NCBI GenBank assembly: GCA_026874595.1 | Contig: CM049310.1 | Span: 40,119,558-40,183,557 of the forward strand | DNA length: 64,000 nt | Origin: Sipunculus nudus | Taxonomy: Eukaryota > Annelida > Sipuncula > Golfingiida > Sipunculidae | Direction of reading: 5' to 3' | Shown here: positions 24,601 to 39,600 of the stretch, piece by piece | Position numbering within the stretch: the stretch's first letter is position 1 | Layout: each line of letters opens with the position of its first letter | Notes under the pieces: generated by a model | Databases searched by the model: none | What the model was told of the DNA's origin: nothing | What the model saw: only the letters and a program-made list of their open reading frames with translations | Program-made: the position numbers and the translations under genes

Positions 24601-27600
24601 CGACAAGTGGTGGATGTTTGACATTTTTCTTTCCTGGTCAAGAGACTGTTGTGGTGGCCAGTCTTTCTTTACGTAGTGGAAATCCCTGGCTCGGCTGTCC
24701 CATTCACAGAGAAAACAGCAGTACTTTGTTTATTCACCCTGCAGGCCAAGCAAGAGAGCAATAACTTTTAAATCGCCACAGAGCTGCCACTGATGTTGCT
24801 CATACTTTATACACCTCAGCAGCTGCTTCATATTTTCATATGTTTCTTTCATATGGACGGCATGGCCAACTGGAATGGATGGCAAAATATTGCCATAGTG
24901 TAGCAAAACAGCTTTGAGACTGGTTTTGGATGAATTGATGAAGAATCTCCATTCATCTGGGTCATAAGTGATGCTAAGGGCTGCCATCAGGCCGTTAATA
25001 TCATTGCAGTTAACCAAATCACCTTCCATTGAGAAGAACTGAACCAGATCTTTCTAGCGATCACGGAAGCTGGAGATTCTGACATCATTCTCCAAGAGGT
25101 TCCACTGTTGAAGTCTGGAGCCCAACAGATCTGCTTTACTCTTTGGCAGTTCCAAATCCCTGACCAGATCGTTAAGTTCACTCTGTGATATGAGGTGAGG
25201 TTCTGGAGAGGAATACGGTAGCCTGAAGTCTGGATCAGCTGATGTAGACGCTTCAGGACCAGCTGTATCCTGATGATCATCTTGATCATCATCTGAGTCT
25301 AGAATGAAGGATTCTGGTGGATCAGGAATTGGTCTCCATGAGGTACAGGGCACAGACCTGATGGTACATTTAGATATTGCACAGTCCATTTCTTCTTTCT
25401 AGACATTCCGTTTGCAATTGGGGGAACCATACAGAAATAGCAATTGCTACTGTGATCTGTTGGTTCTCGCCAAATCATTGGAACTGCGAAAGGCATACAT
25501 TTTCTTTTCTTGTTGAGCCACTGACGAAGATTAGTTGCACATGTGTTACAACAATTATGTGGGGCCCAAATCTTGTCTTGGTCACCAATTTTGCATCCAA
25601 AATAAAGATGGTATGCTTTTTTCACCATTGCAGTTATACTGCGCTTTTGTGATGCAAAGGTTACCTTGCCACAAATATAACAGAAGTTTTCGGATTGTTG
25701 ACACAGTTTCGAGGCATCTTTGCTTCTTAAGGTCAAAAACATGACAGTTCCTTGGAAATATCAGGCACAGACAATTTCAAATTTACAATTTGCTTCAAAC
25801 TTGAGATGAATATATCAGTGTGTGCCGTCACTTTGAAATGTATCTACAATAATGCATTTTGTCCACTTCAAAAACATAGATTTCTGCGATATTTTAAACA
25901 GAGCATATGCTGTCAAAAATCCCTAGCCTACATGCATATATATGGAAATAGTAGATAATGTTTTGAGGTAGATCTGTTAGCTCAGAAAGAAAGATTCCCA
26001 TTTCAATTAATACCCATTTTCGCTAAATTTGCAAGGATTTTTAAAATCTGCCATATACTATTTCTTGAAAGCTATAGCCAATGAGCACTTTTCACATTAT
26101 TTTTCTGTTTTAATGACCAAAATAGGGTAAAGTCTCACTACTTTTATCCCGGAAGTATTTTGCTTGTAGACCAGTGTATTCAGCTCTCTGTGGCTATATA
26201 AAGACAACTATATGAGGATTATAAATTATTGGTATCCCTACTCAACTTAATTCAAGAATTTGCCATCAATGAGATATATCTGTATTTTAATTTTGCATTC
26301 AGTATGCATCCGTAATAATTTAACATTTATTCCTGATTTCTTTTTTATAAAAAGTCAGCTGAAAAGCATTTTGTATTTGGAAAATAAATTTCAAAGTTAT
26401 TCAAGTAGGGACCACTTTTGTGTTCAGATGGCAGCACTTGGTTTACCATTGGCAGATTGCCAATGCCTTGAAGTTGGCCATTAGCCAAGATGATGTCAAC
26501 TCTATAAATAGTTTTGGCACAGTGCCAGGATTGGAAGAAGTGCAGCATTCTATTTATAGCTTTGCAGACTGCTCACTGCATCATATTTGGCACCAAAGTT
26601 CAGCCTGAATCTATTTATAGCTTTGGCAGACTGCCAGCTGTGTCAGATTATGTAACAGGTCAAGAGTTCACTCAGTCTAGCAAGGTGCAGGTCAAGAGTT
26701 CACTCAGTGCAGTAGCTTGAGGCAGCAGTTTGTCACAGGTCGCTCGGGAGCAACTGCCTTACTCACCTAAGCCTTGTCAGCCCAGTGCATCAAACTCTGG
26801 GGAAGTTTGATGTATTGGACTGATATTTTGACCTGTCTATGCGTCTTTGATGGTATTCTTATTTACAAGACAGGTGGTGCCACCTACATTGACTTTTACA
26901 CAGTGTATGTGCCTGCTTATTTCTACAGAGGAATTTGATATATCAGCCTAAAATTGGGCATATTTATACATATCAAATAGTTTTGTCGTATACAAGATTG
27001 GTGGTGCCACCTACAATAATTTTTGCACAATGTGTGTCCCTGCTTATTTCTCAAGAGGGGTTTGATATATCAGTCTGAAAATTGACATATGTGTATATCT
27101 CTGATAGCTTCGTTGTATACAAGACTGGTGGTGCCAGCTACAATCGTTTTTGTGTTGTGTGCACCCATGCCAGAATTTCAGCAGTAATGTTTGTGTAATT
27201 GTTTCTTATTCAAAATGTTTAATACTTGCATTGTTCATATACATGAAAAGTAATGGTCCAGCATTGAAGCATTATACCTGGTGTATTTCCCAATGCACAG
27301 GTTCGCATTAGGCCTGTAGGCCTTGTTCATTATTTTGTTTCATTCAACTTGAAATATGTGTTGTTTAAGCATTTGGTGGATATAGAATCAGTTGGTTTTC
27401 ATGTATTTTTCTCCTTTCAGCTTGGTTTGGCAGACAGGGTTGATGCCATATACAGAAGAACAGATTTTGGGAATGGGTACAAGGGAATGGGCTTTGAGGT
27501 CAAAGAGGTGAGACAATTTACACCTCTGCAAATCTGAAACTTAATGCCATTACTTCTGCTGAGTCCTAGATTTCCCATGTTTTCCTATTGAAAAAAAACT

Positions 27601-30600
27601 TGTCTCCTATAATTTCCTATAGTTTCCAGTATTTTGGCCATAATCTCCTATATTTTTTCACATCACAATCCTGTTTCTGATGGAATTGTTATTACTTATT
27701 AATCATTGTTATATAGGTCGCTTATTATTGAACACATTCAGCTCCTTTGTCGAACTGTACAGGTATATGTTGCAGTTATACACGTACAGTCCTCAAAACC
27801 AATTAAACAAACCTTTCAAAGGTGCTAGGAGAACTGATTGTCGATGTAAGTAACCTTGTAAAGCATGGTTATCCAGTGAAAACTCCTATAATTTTGTCTC
27901 AAGAGCTCCTGTGAAATCCCTATTTACTTTAGGAAACTTGACGTTGTGTTTTGTTCAAGAAAATGAGAAAAAATATAGAGAGTAATTGTGTGAATTATAT
28001 TGTGTTTTGCCCCCCCCCCCTGTTTTATTTACAGACTTGTGTACATTTACACAGTGTACCTCGTATTGAACTCAAATGTGAAGTCAAGTGTCATTACATC
28101 ACAAAATATAAACACTTGAACAGTTGACATTTACATGTTGTGGGTGACATTGCTAGATGTAGATCACTTTGACTGCTTCATTCATATACCCCCCAGTCTA
28201 ATTTAACTGCATTTGGCTTAATCTGTTTGGACATGAGATCCTTGCCTTTATGTCATATTTAGCTGAGTTTCATGACCAATGGGTCACTCAGAAAGGGAAC
28301 ACATCTCAGTTAGGTAACCTTTGTCTCTACAAGAAAAGGAATATTTGTGGTATATTTTCATCTTATATATTATTGTGTGCTGATAATATTTTGCCCAGTC
28401 TAAACAGAATTTATTTCATTTTTTTTTCAGCTGAGAATCCACCAAGCACCAACCAGTGTAGGCAAAAAGGGTGGAGAGCATTACAATATGAACAGAACTA
28501 AGTGGGACACAAAACGTCTGTTGGAGGTAAAGGGAAAGAAACAATATATGGTGTTGAATATCTTAATATTGTAGAAGATCCTGCTGACTTGTAGGATCTA
28601 GTTCTCACTGCCATAATCAACAAATTATGAATGATTAATGGTGTCTTTAGGCCCTCCATCCTGCCAACCGTCTAGAAACATAACACTAAAAGACATAAAT
28701 GAAAACAACCAAATCATTATTGATAAAATTTTCACTCATAGTCTTCATGGATTGATTTGCTACAATAAACATCATTTTATAAATAAAATAAAGCAGATGC
28801 CTTCAGATAAACTGTTATATCTGTAACAAAAATTAGTCTAGGCCAAAAAAAAAAAATAAATCCCAAATTTTAGTAACTCAAGTTCATAATCTTCCCAGTT
28901 TCTCACAAAGTCCCTCATTAAATCATATTATATCAAATTTTATTTAATTTATAACTCTGAACCTCCATATTATGTACGATTTCTCTTTTTGTCACAGGTG
29001 ACTGTTTTGTCAGTGGATTAAAATCATTAACAACAGTCTTCAGACATATTAAAAACAAAAATAAATTAAATGTTGAATATATTTTTATGGATACATTACT
29101 TTTATGTCAAATAAAATATTTCCCTCTCTCTCTCTCAGTTAGTAAACCTTAACACAGTAAAACCTCAAAATTACAACCACCAATGTGACCTTGCTAAAGT
29201 GGTTACATTTTCGAGGTGACCAACTGAGTGAGGTCTTTTATAAAGAGCAAAAAAGAATCGGGACTTTGAATGAATGGTTATTATATTTAGGTGGTGGATA
29301 AAATGAGAGGGTCATTAGGTGCGGTTTTACTGTACATGTAAAAAAGAGTCTTATAATTTGGTATCTAGACCAGTTTAAGTTAATTCTCCCAAAAACTTTA
29401 TTTAACGCTTACAAGTTCTAAGGCTTTGGTGAAGTCTCAAATTGAACCCTTAATATCAGACACTGTGTGGGCTGAAGTCTTAATAATTAAGTAAAAAAAA
29501 AAAGAAAATTGATTTTTTTAAGTATTCAATGCTGAACTGTTAATGCTATTTTTCAGAAATAATTATTATTCAAACATGTTGAGATCAAAATTTGGTTATC
29601 ATTTTATTGGGTACTTTAAACTCACTTAATATTTGTAGGAAAGAGTCTCATAATTGCAAGTCAACACCCACATTTTTAGCTCAGCTGACTATAAGTCATC
29701 TGTGCTATAGTCGTGGTCCATTGTCCGTCGTCCGTCCGTCCATCTGTCCAGATGTCCATCCGTAAGACTGGCACGTTTTGACACCATTGGACCTACGAAT
29801 CTGAAAATTGCCATACAGTTAGATGTCCCCAAAATCTCCTACCATGCCGAAAATTGGGTCAATAGGACTTTGTTCCTTCGAGATATTAAGGAAAAACCTC
29901 AATTTTTTATTAGAAATCTATTTTTACACTTCAGGACTGCCTAATATCAAAACCACTCATCTGGTTTTTTTACATATTTACCATTAATATTCCTCTATAT
30001 ATTTCCTATGTACATGCAAGAAATTAAGTCAGTATTATTTAATTTAAAAAAGTTATGGGCCCAAACATAATGGACTTTGTAAAAAATCAGGAAAGATATT
30101 TGGTCACTTAAGACCAAAAGTGTTAAAGGTATGGACTTTTTTCAGTAATACAACTTTAATTGATCAAAATTTAATTGTATACCAAAAATTAGATCAAAAT
30201 CTGTTAAATTTTTTTAAATATTGGCAAAAATATAAAATTGGTACCTTAATTTTTCCCAAGTTTGACCATGGCACGTTTTTTCCTGTAAGTACGGTGGATT
30301 TAATTTTCACAGCATGTTTTTGTTAGCATTTTGTCTGTTAACACCAAAAATTTGAAACCAGTTGGTCAAAAACTGTAGATTTTATTCAAGTTTTCAAGCG
30401 CAATGTCACATCAAGTTTACATCAAGCTAGTGTTATGCAGTTTGCTAGAGCTCAGCTGCCCAGCCTCAGCTCTAAGTTCCTTAAATTTAGCATACAGTTA
30501 GATGTCTCCAGAATCCCCTTCCATGCCAAGAATTTGATCACTAGGACTTAATTCCTTCGAAATATTAATGAAAAACTTCATTTTTCCATTAAAAACCCAT

Positions 30601-33600
30601 TGTTACACTGTAAGACTGCCTAATATCAAAACCACTGATCTGACTTTGATCATATATAATATACATATTTTTCTATACATTCGCTATGCACATGCCAGAA
30701 ATGATGTCAGTATTGTGTAATTGTTTATAAGTTATGGGCCCAAACATAATGCACTTTTTAAAAAATCAAGAAATATATTTACTCCCTTAACAAGAGGATT
30801 GCTGAAGCTAGAGATTTTTTGTCAGGGATGTAACATTATTTAATCAAGATTCAATTGAATACCCAAAATTATTTCTGAATTTTTCAAATTTTATAAGTTA
30901 TTGGTATAAATATAAAATTAGTACCTTAAATTTTGCCCAACTTTGACCATGGCACGTTTGTTTCCTGATATAATTTTCATTTCATGCACACATAAGGATT
31001 TCATCTTTTTAGTTTAGAAAGCTGAAAGAAATTGGCCAAATATTGTAGCTTTTATTAATGTTTTTATGAGACCATGTCAGACCCAGGCTTAATCCAGCCC
31101 CTCTTCAGTCACCTGTATGTTGACCTTGTTGACCTTTCATCAGATTATGCATGCTTGAGCGAAGCATACACTGGGGCAGCCAGGCAGCTAATGCCCAGCC
31201 ACAGTTGATCCAGGTGTCCAACCCAACTCATCTAGTAGTTGTTTTGAAAAACAACAAAACAATAAACAATAAATTAATAATTTTGTATTGGTTTTTTATA
31301 ACAAATTAAAGAAAAATTAATAGAAAAGGAATTTGTTAGTTGATGAGTAACAGAAAATTAACTTGCAGTTACTGATGATGTGAGAATCTTGTATGGATGG
31401 ATAGAATGTCAATGTCAATGTTATTCCAAATAACACCATGCAGTCACCTATGGTATTTTTCAGTGAAATTTTAATGATAAAAAAATAAATCATATTATTC
31501 ATTACTAATCATTAGGGATCATATGAAGGAAATAAATGATAGACAAAGATGCAGTTGATAATATTAATCTAGATTCCTACTGTGTCTAGTGTGTAGATTG
31601 ATGTGGAAGTAGTCCAAAGTGAATATATTACATTTATTATTTTAATATAAATAAAAGCCATAAATCCAGGTACTTATGATCAGTATTTAAATTTGTGAAT
31701 TTTGTATATTCTGGATTCTCAACATCATTGTTTGGCTAAAACTGAATAAATACTAGACATGGTGCGAATGCTTTGCAAATGTATTTGAATACGAATATGA
31801 ATATGTACTGCATTAAAAAAATTTATTGCATAAGAATGGGAATTCAGGTAAAAATGAAAGTATTTGAATACCAGTGCAGATACTTTCAAAATGTATTCAT
31901 GCATGCATTAATGAAGATGTTCTATAATATTATTTAAATAATCATTTCAGTTATATTTTATTTTTAAAAAATCATATGATTTTCTTATTATTTTTTAAAA
32001 AATAAAAATAAATTTTAATAAAAAGTTAAACTTTTATTATATGTGTTGCTTATAAGTTATATGGCCAAGTCAAAATCTGTGTGGCAATAGCACTCCATTT
32101 GTTAATATAATAAATAAAATCAATCCTCTTCCCTGTCTCCAAAGATACTATCAAAATCATACATAAGCTAAACACCAACAACTCATAATAAAGCTTATAT
32201 TTATTACCACACAAAACAATCATGTGCCTCTTTCCTAAATCATATTTTTTATCATATATGACAGCTGAGCGCCGTGACCCATGGGTCCCTTGTTCAGCCT
32301 TTGAAATAGGGTATTAAAAAAGAAAATATTCTGTACACAAATTCTTTTGGGTTACTTTAAGAAAAAAATAGAATTTATAAATGCATTTGGAAAAAATGAT
32401 CCTTTCATAATAAGTGTATGATACTTAGCTAAAAGTTAAACTGCAGTTAAAATTATGAATGTAAAATTTAAATTCCATGAATGTAAAGTAACATATTTAG
32501 ACATACAAAGTGTTATCTACTTGTAAATACAAAATACAAAACAGATCAACTACTGAAGGTTTTCATTTTACAATATATATAATAGTTCCCCACTTTTTCA
32601 TAGCGAACTATTTAAATTGCCTATTTCTAAAATGCTAGCCAGCCATCCATTTGTGCATTTTTCACCATGTATCGTTAAAATTATATTTTCCACTGATCAT
32701 ATGAACACAGCTTTCAAAGCATCTGAGAGTAAGGGGCAACTGAGCTTTTCTGATCACAAAATTATGTGACTTAAAATTATTTCACGTTGAGGGTTGTGGT
32801 GTAATGGATAGTGGACTGGACATGTGACAGTTCGTTTCCTGTTTAGTCTGCCTTCTGTGTTAAGTTCCTGGCCAAATTCTTTATTATTTATGGGAGTACC
32901 CTCATAACCCAGGGGTGCTGTCTCATATCTGGCTGCAGCTTTCAGGACCAGTTAAGTTTTACAGGTATATTGTTCATGTGACAGTTATGTAGGATAAAGC
33001 TTTAGATAACATCACCAAATTTGATATAGCTGCCATGGTATTTGAATTTCTCTGCCCTATCACAATGGTACACAATGTCATATATGATATTTCACAGAGT
33101 AAATAAATGATCCCTGCATTACTTGATACATATGCCAAAATCTTCCTTTAAGGCCAAAAAAAGGTATGGTTCTCAGGCACATTTTTTTCTGAAATCAGTA
33201 TGGGTGGGCAGTAGATTTTTTTACCAATTTTTGTATGTTTAGATAAAAATGTCAAATGAACAGGGAAAAGCATGAAAACATGAAAATAACAATATGTTTT
33301 TGCTAAACAGGTAAACGCACTACATAAATTGTATTTTTTATCTTCTAGAAAGATAAAAATAAAAATAAAAATTTTTTGATGCGTGGGGTTAAATTTGATT
33401 TGGGCGGTGCCTGATAATGATACCTTTTTTTTTAACTTTTCAGCTGAGGACCACATTTGCCCATTGGCTTGTATGAAGTTAACTTTGCAGAAAACCTGTT
33501 TTTGTTGTACAGAAAGTATTCTTTCTGCCTGTACATATACACTGTTAATATCACACTGTATCTCAGAGTAGGACAGTCTCTAAATCTTATTCCTGGAGAA

Positions 33601-36600
33601 GAATTGTGTAATATCACTCCACAGTTACCATTTTTTGTTGCCTGGCCAGACTGTGAAATTTGTGTCTCTACTTTGGCAGCACTGCACAGATTACATAGGT
33701 GTGGTGCACTTATGTGGACCCCATGTGCCCAAGCAGTGACACACACATATATATATGTGTGTGTGTGTGTTTAAATCAATCACAATCTATCCATTCTGTA
33801 TGAAATGATCTTCAGAATAAAAACACTCAAATAACAAAAACTGATATAAATGCAATTTATTGACCAAGGTGATAACTAGCTCCCATATTTCTTAAATCCT
33901 TACTCTACTCATATTAAAGTAATTGTAGGTATGCACATTAAGTTACTATTAAATTATATTACAGTACATAATTGCTATTATATATATATATATGTTTATA
34001 CAGTTGTAAATGGTACATGTTATAATTATATATCAGTGTAAGGTAATTCCAAAGCATGATCTGATGTTGTCCTGAGTGAAATCAGATAATGTTTTATTAA
34101 TTTCACATATTACCTTTAATTAAACTCTTTTGTTATCCATGAAATCTTTGTTAATTTTAACCATTTTGGTGACTGAAGATGTAAATATAACCTTGTTTGT
34201 TTCACACACTGATTTTGTTAATAATGTTCATGTTCAGATGTGGTAAATTATAGAGGTTATGATATGCATGCTTGTGGAACTTTATGGTAGTTAGTGTCAC
34301 AATGAAAATAATTTTCATGCAGGTCTGTCTTGGATTATTCATTATGTTGGTTTTATGATTATCTTCAGGCCTTTTCAGCATACAACTATGGTGCCTTCTG
34401 CCTGGCACACCTGTTCACAGCCATAGCAACCAGTGACGAACAATCTGGGATGCTGGGTTTATCCTTTGTTGCTAAGGCCTCTATGTATAAGCCTGGAGGA
34501 ATTTGTAGTAGAGGTACATCTGTGATCTCACTGCTGATTGGTAGATCTTTGATAATGTGATTACTCATCAGCAAATCACAGCACAGCAAATGCTCAAGAA
34601 ATCTAGTGATTTAAGAAGACACTCTATCTTACTTTTATTGAAATTCAGTCAGTAATTTGAGATTAAGATTTGGCTGTGGTAATTAATCACTTTCTTTTAA
34701 CTCTGCCTCACAAAAAAATATTTCATATTGTATAATAGCTAATAAGGAAGTACACAATAGCAATTTCATTTTACCGTCATTTGGAGAAGAGCTGCTGAAT
34801 TGTCAAGAGATTTGCAATGAAGTCAAGACGTTTCATGTCCAGAAATGTGTTAAGTCTTAATGTATTCTTCCAATGTAAATTTAGTCATCTGTCATTTAAA
34901 AGGGCATGGTCAATAATGATAAAGCTAATAATATAAACTAATGAATAATAACAAACTGAAATGCCTGACAAATAACAAAAATATAAAAGTAATATAGATA
35001 ACTTACTACACTCTGTACCTTTGTGCAATAACAGCTTGATAAATGAAAACCTATTCTTTATAATAGAAATATAACAAAATAATTCAAATAATACATTAAT
35101 AAACAGAAAAATAGGAATTATAACATTTTTTACATAACTAAATTTAATTTGATTCAAGCAATATAACTGATCCTTCTTCTGCACAGTTAATATATATCTG
35201 GCCTCAAACCTGATCAGGATCTGGTCCAGCCCAAATCAAAATTGGCTGATTAACTAAGGAACATTGACAGTCAGTGAACTGTTAACATAGATGACTGGTA
35301 TTAAATCAAGTGATCTGCTGAAAACTATCCACATAAATAATACAGGCTATAATACAGAAAAAGCACAATTACAATATGCTGCAACATTTAACTGCAACAT
35401 TGTATGCATGCACCATATGAATCAATATAAATAAGTTCTGTATTAAAAAGAAGTGAATGAAATGTTTTATAAATATATACATTTTAACATTGTGAATACA
35501 AGTGAAAAAAATGCATTGCTATGATGTGGTTTGCTGATGGGGCGAGTTGTGTTGTATTACAGCATGAGGAATGGCTGCATGAACATTGCATTGCATGGTC
35601 GTGTGTTACTCTTTTCACTGTGTATGATTTCCTTTTGATTATATCTGTCTGTTACATCGGCACTGTGTTCTTTATCATGCATGGCAAATACAGCAAAATC
35701 TGTATAATCCAACAACTAGCTGACCCAACAGAAGTATTGTAAATAAAGGGACAGTCATATTAGATTTAAGATATATGGGTATAGATTTTAAATTATCGCC
35801 TCTTTTCAGCTAGGACCAAATTTTTTTTTCAAATTGCGGTGGTCAAGTCTCAGGAGTGGTCTTTAAGCAGGTTTTATCTGTACGTACTGGTAGTACATTC
35901 TCGTCAAGTTTTTAGCTGTGGTACAGATAAAGTTCCTGTTTAAATCCTCTCCTCCCAAAATTTGTGATATGGACCAAGTTAAAGATAGAAAGATTGTCAT
36001 GAAATTATACAGTTTTATTAAGAATTATGTTTATATTTTATTAATTTTTAAAGTCCTGACGCTTTCAAGTGTCACTCCTTATATATGATCTTCTAATTAA
36101 AAAAAATTGACATAAGTAAAAGAATATACTTAATGGGGTATGGAAAATGTATGTTTAATTGCACAAAAGCAATAGATACTTTAGTGGGATGGTTAGTTAA
36201 CGCTGCATGTACAAAGAGCACAGTGCTGTTGTTTTGTCATTTGTACTGCACTAATCACACGGAACATATTCAAGTAGATAGGGGTAGGCAGGAATGGTTT
36301 AAACCCCTGGTGTACAAAACAACCCTTGGTGAAGTAACAGACCTACCAACCAACCAAACAAGTATGCCTGGTGACTTTATTGGCTTACACGTTCTTCTTT
36401 CTATTTGGTTGCACTGCTAAGTGGCGCTATGGTCTATTTCAGATGTTCAGTGAGGATTCCTCCTTCCGATCTTTCTGCTTAGCGCACCTGTTTACCTATC
36501 AGGCCTTTGATGGAGGTGTTCTCGGCCTGGCATACATCGGGGCGCCCAGAACGTATTCAGTTGGTGGGATTTGTTCCCCAGGTGACTAGCTCGTTTGTCT

Positions 36601-39600
36601 TGCCTCTTACCCTCTCTACTTGTCTGTTGTTCCTGTTTAATGTCATATTTCTCCACCAGGGGGCGCTCTGCTATTTGCCACTGTCAACTCCACTAAACGA
36701 TAAACTTCAACATTATTTTGACCAGAGGCCACCTGTTATGGATATCCTTGTATAAATGATAATATGGGTAAATATAATACATATTATATCCCAATATATG
36801 ATTGACAAAAGTGAGGTCAGACTAAATTATTTTATAATAAGATGCCAATGTTTCATTTATCCTAGTTTATAGTTTAGTATTATTCCTGCCCTAAAGGTTC
36901 CAATTAATGCTGTAAGCCTAAGGATTTTTTCACCTTGTAAGTATTTTGAGTCCTGGTATTTTTTTGTCCTTTATCACTGGGTAAGTTCACTTGACAATAT
37001 TTAGTGAATACCAGTATAACCATGAACTGTCCTGATAGGGCCTGCATTGAACACAGAGGGTTTGGAGTGGCACTGGAAGACACATCAAGAAATGAACTGA
37101 AAAATTCAATTTTAAGCGAATCTGATCCTCATATTAGACCATAAATCACTTTGTAGGAGTTTAATTGTATAGTGTTTGATTATAAGTGTTTTGTCAATAA
37201 CTATCAACAGTTTACGTAAACCACATGAGTTATATATTAATGTAGGATGAAATTTTACTGTCAATACATTTTCACTGCCTTCACAACTCTTGGTCTCAGT
37301 CGGATTATATCAAACCAGTTTACATCAGGCTGGAAGTAGTATGCTTTGCATCTTCACTGTAGTTCACTGTACAAGAGCCTAAATCTGTCTATCAAATAAA
37401 CAGAACTACTGTAGACCACCTTTCAAGGAGACAACAATAAACCAATCTTTTGTCGATAAGAGACCTAGTGCAGAGAGAGTAATCAGATTCATGACCTGGG
37501 TTATTTCTTAGTGCTGATATGACCTGTATAAGTCATAAAGATCAGGGTGATGGATACACTTCTGTTACCTTACATGTACAGAGCATACACACATGAACAC
37601 AGCCATATCCCTACACAGACACTTTCAGGTACATTGGAAAAGTTCTGTTCAGCACTGGCCCAATCTCTGTAGGAATGGAAAAACTATTATTTCTTTATGA
37701 TAGGGCACAGCTCAGTCACATAATCAACTGAAGCTTGGAGAGTTGCTCTGGTGCTTGACTAAATACCATATTTTCTGGATTATTTCATGTTAAGCTGGAG
37801 GAACGCTCTTTGGATGACCATACCCTCAACTGCATATTAAAGTAGGATACCCACTTAAAATATACTTTCCTTACTAATACCTAAAAGTATTCTGTTGCTT
37901 CTGGATGATATCCATACTGATACCTTTATCTTCTTGCTGACTTTCACACTAATCGCTCCATACAAACTACTGTGTATTTTCTAGATTATTTCCTTACTAA
38001 TTCCTAAATAATTTCTGCATCTTCTTGATTATTCACTCTTCATATTAATGCATGAATAAATACTATATTTTCTTGATAATTTCCTTACCAATACCTGAGT
38101 ATATACTCCACCTTCTGGATAATATTCATACACAAGTATACAAAACCTGAAATCCAAAATATTGAAAAAGATGTTACAATATGCACCAATTTCATGGAAA
38201 ACTTTAATGGGGAAGCTGGGGGCTTGCAAATTTTTTTTAGAACTAAACATTCTTGGAGGTACAGTCTAGAAAAATACAAATTTAATACTGATATTTGAGA
38301 GCCCATGCTACTCCACTATTGCAGCTTAAATTTTCAAGTTTCTACACCAGGACACTTCTCCAGTACCTCCACTTTTTGGCCTCACAAATATTAGCTGTGC
38401 CCTCCTATTCTAAAATCTCCGATCTGCCCCTGAAGTTCATCTTTATTCAAGAAGCAGTGCCAACTTTATGCCATGGTTCTAATTTCTGTTTAAAAAAAAA
38501 TCTGCCCCATTGGTACTCTCCAGAGAATATATAGGTGAACCTTCTACAAACAAAAGCAGTCTTTGACAACACAGTTTACCTGATGAATTGCCTTCATATT
38601 TATGTTTTGATGGATTTTACCAGACTATTTGTCTATAAATAATTATAGATTCATTTAAATCATAACATGTCTTATGAGAAGATAAGCTCATCCTGTGAAA
38701 TTCGTACAGAGGCAAATTCTTATGGATGTGAATTCAAGTGAAGCAGAGAGACCCCTGGTGGTGATATTTTACATCACATCACTGTGTACTTCCGGTCACT
38801 TCCTGAGTGTGTGCAGATGTCTCTTCAACTGTATTAAGTCATGGCAGAAACATGACTTTATATAGCTGGTCACCTTAACATAGCTTTTGCTGCATGTGTA
38901 TGAAGCTTGGTATATATAGATCTAAATCATCATTTCATCATCATTGTATTGAAATTTACTAATTGTTTTATCAAATAGTTTCACTGTTACTACAGTACAC
39001 TCATTTGACTTGTACAAATGCCAAGTTAGCATCACTTAAAAAAATGAGTTCCAAATTCATGACAGTCCTAGGTTAATGCATTCCTCATCTAAGGTCAAAG
39101 GAGATGATGTTCCTGAAAATATAAAAATTAATCATTAGTTGCACGATCTAATGACAGTTAGAGCACTAAATATTAAATCTGATTAAATTTAGTGCATTTC
39201 CTATTTGTTTACATTTTTGTGGGGAAAGACAGCGCAGTTCATAAAATGTATTGATATTCTACATAACTTACATAAGTGAAGTAAATCATATCAAGGGAAT
39301 GATTCCTACAAGTCTGGTGTATGCTGGTCATATGTGAATATAAGGTTTACTGTAAATTACTATAGTGAACAGTTAGAACAGACCTGTTAAAAGTCATAAT
39401 GCTTTAAGTCAAAAATGTACTAAAATATATTTACTTAAAGATATGCATGTATGGCAAATTTATTGAAACTATGATTGCTAAGATGAAATGGTGCATTTGA
39501 ACTGACCAATTGAGTGACATATATATGTGCTTGTAAAGGTATCTCCTTGTCTCAGATATGTTCTATTAAAAGATTTCCTGACTAATTTGTGATTTTATTA

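Noticed and set aside
35521-36420. Frames between exons 10A and 10B as a third alternative exon
   Set aside because: None contains the CLAHLFT, LGL or GGIC landmarks of exon 10.
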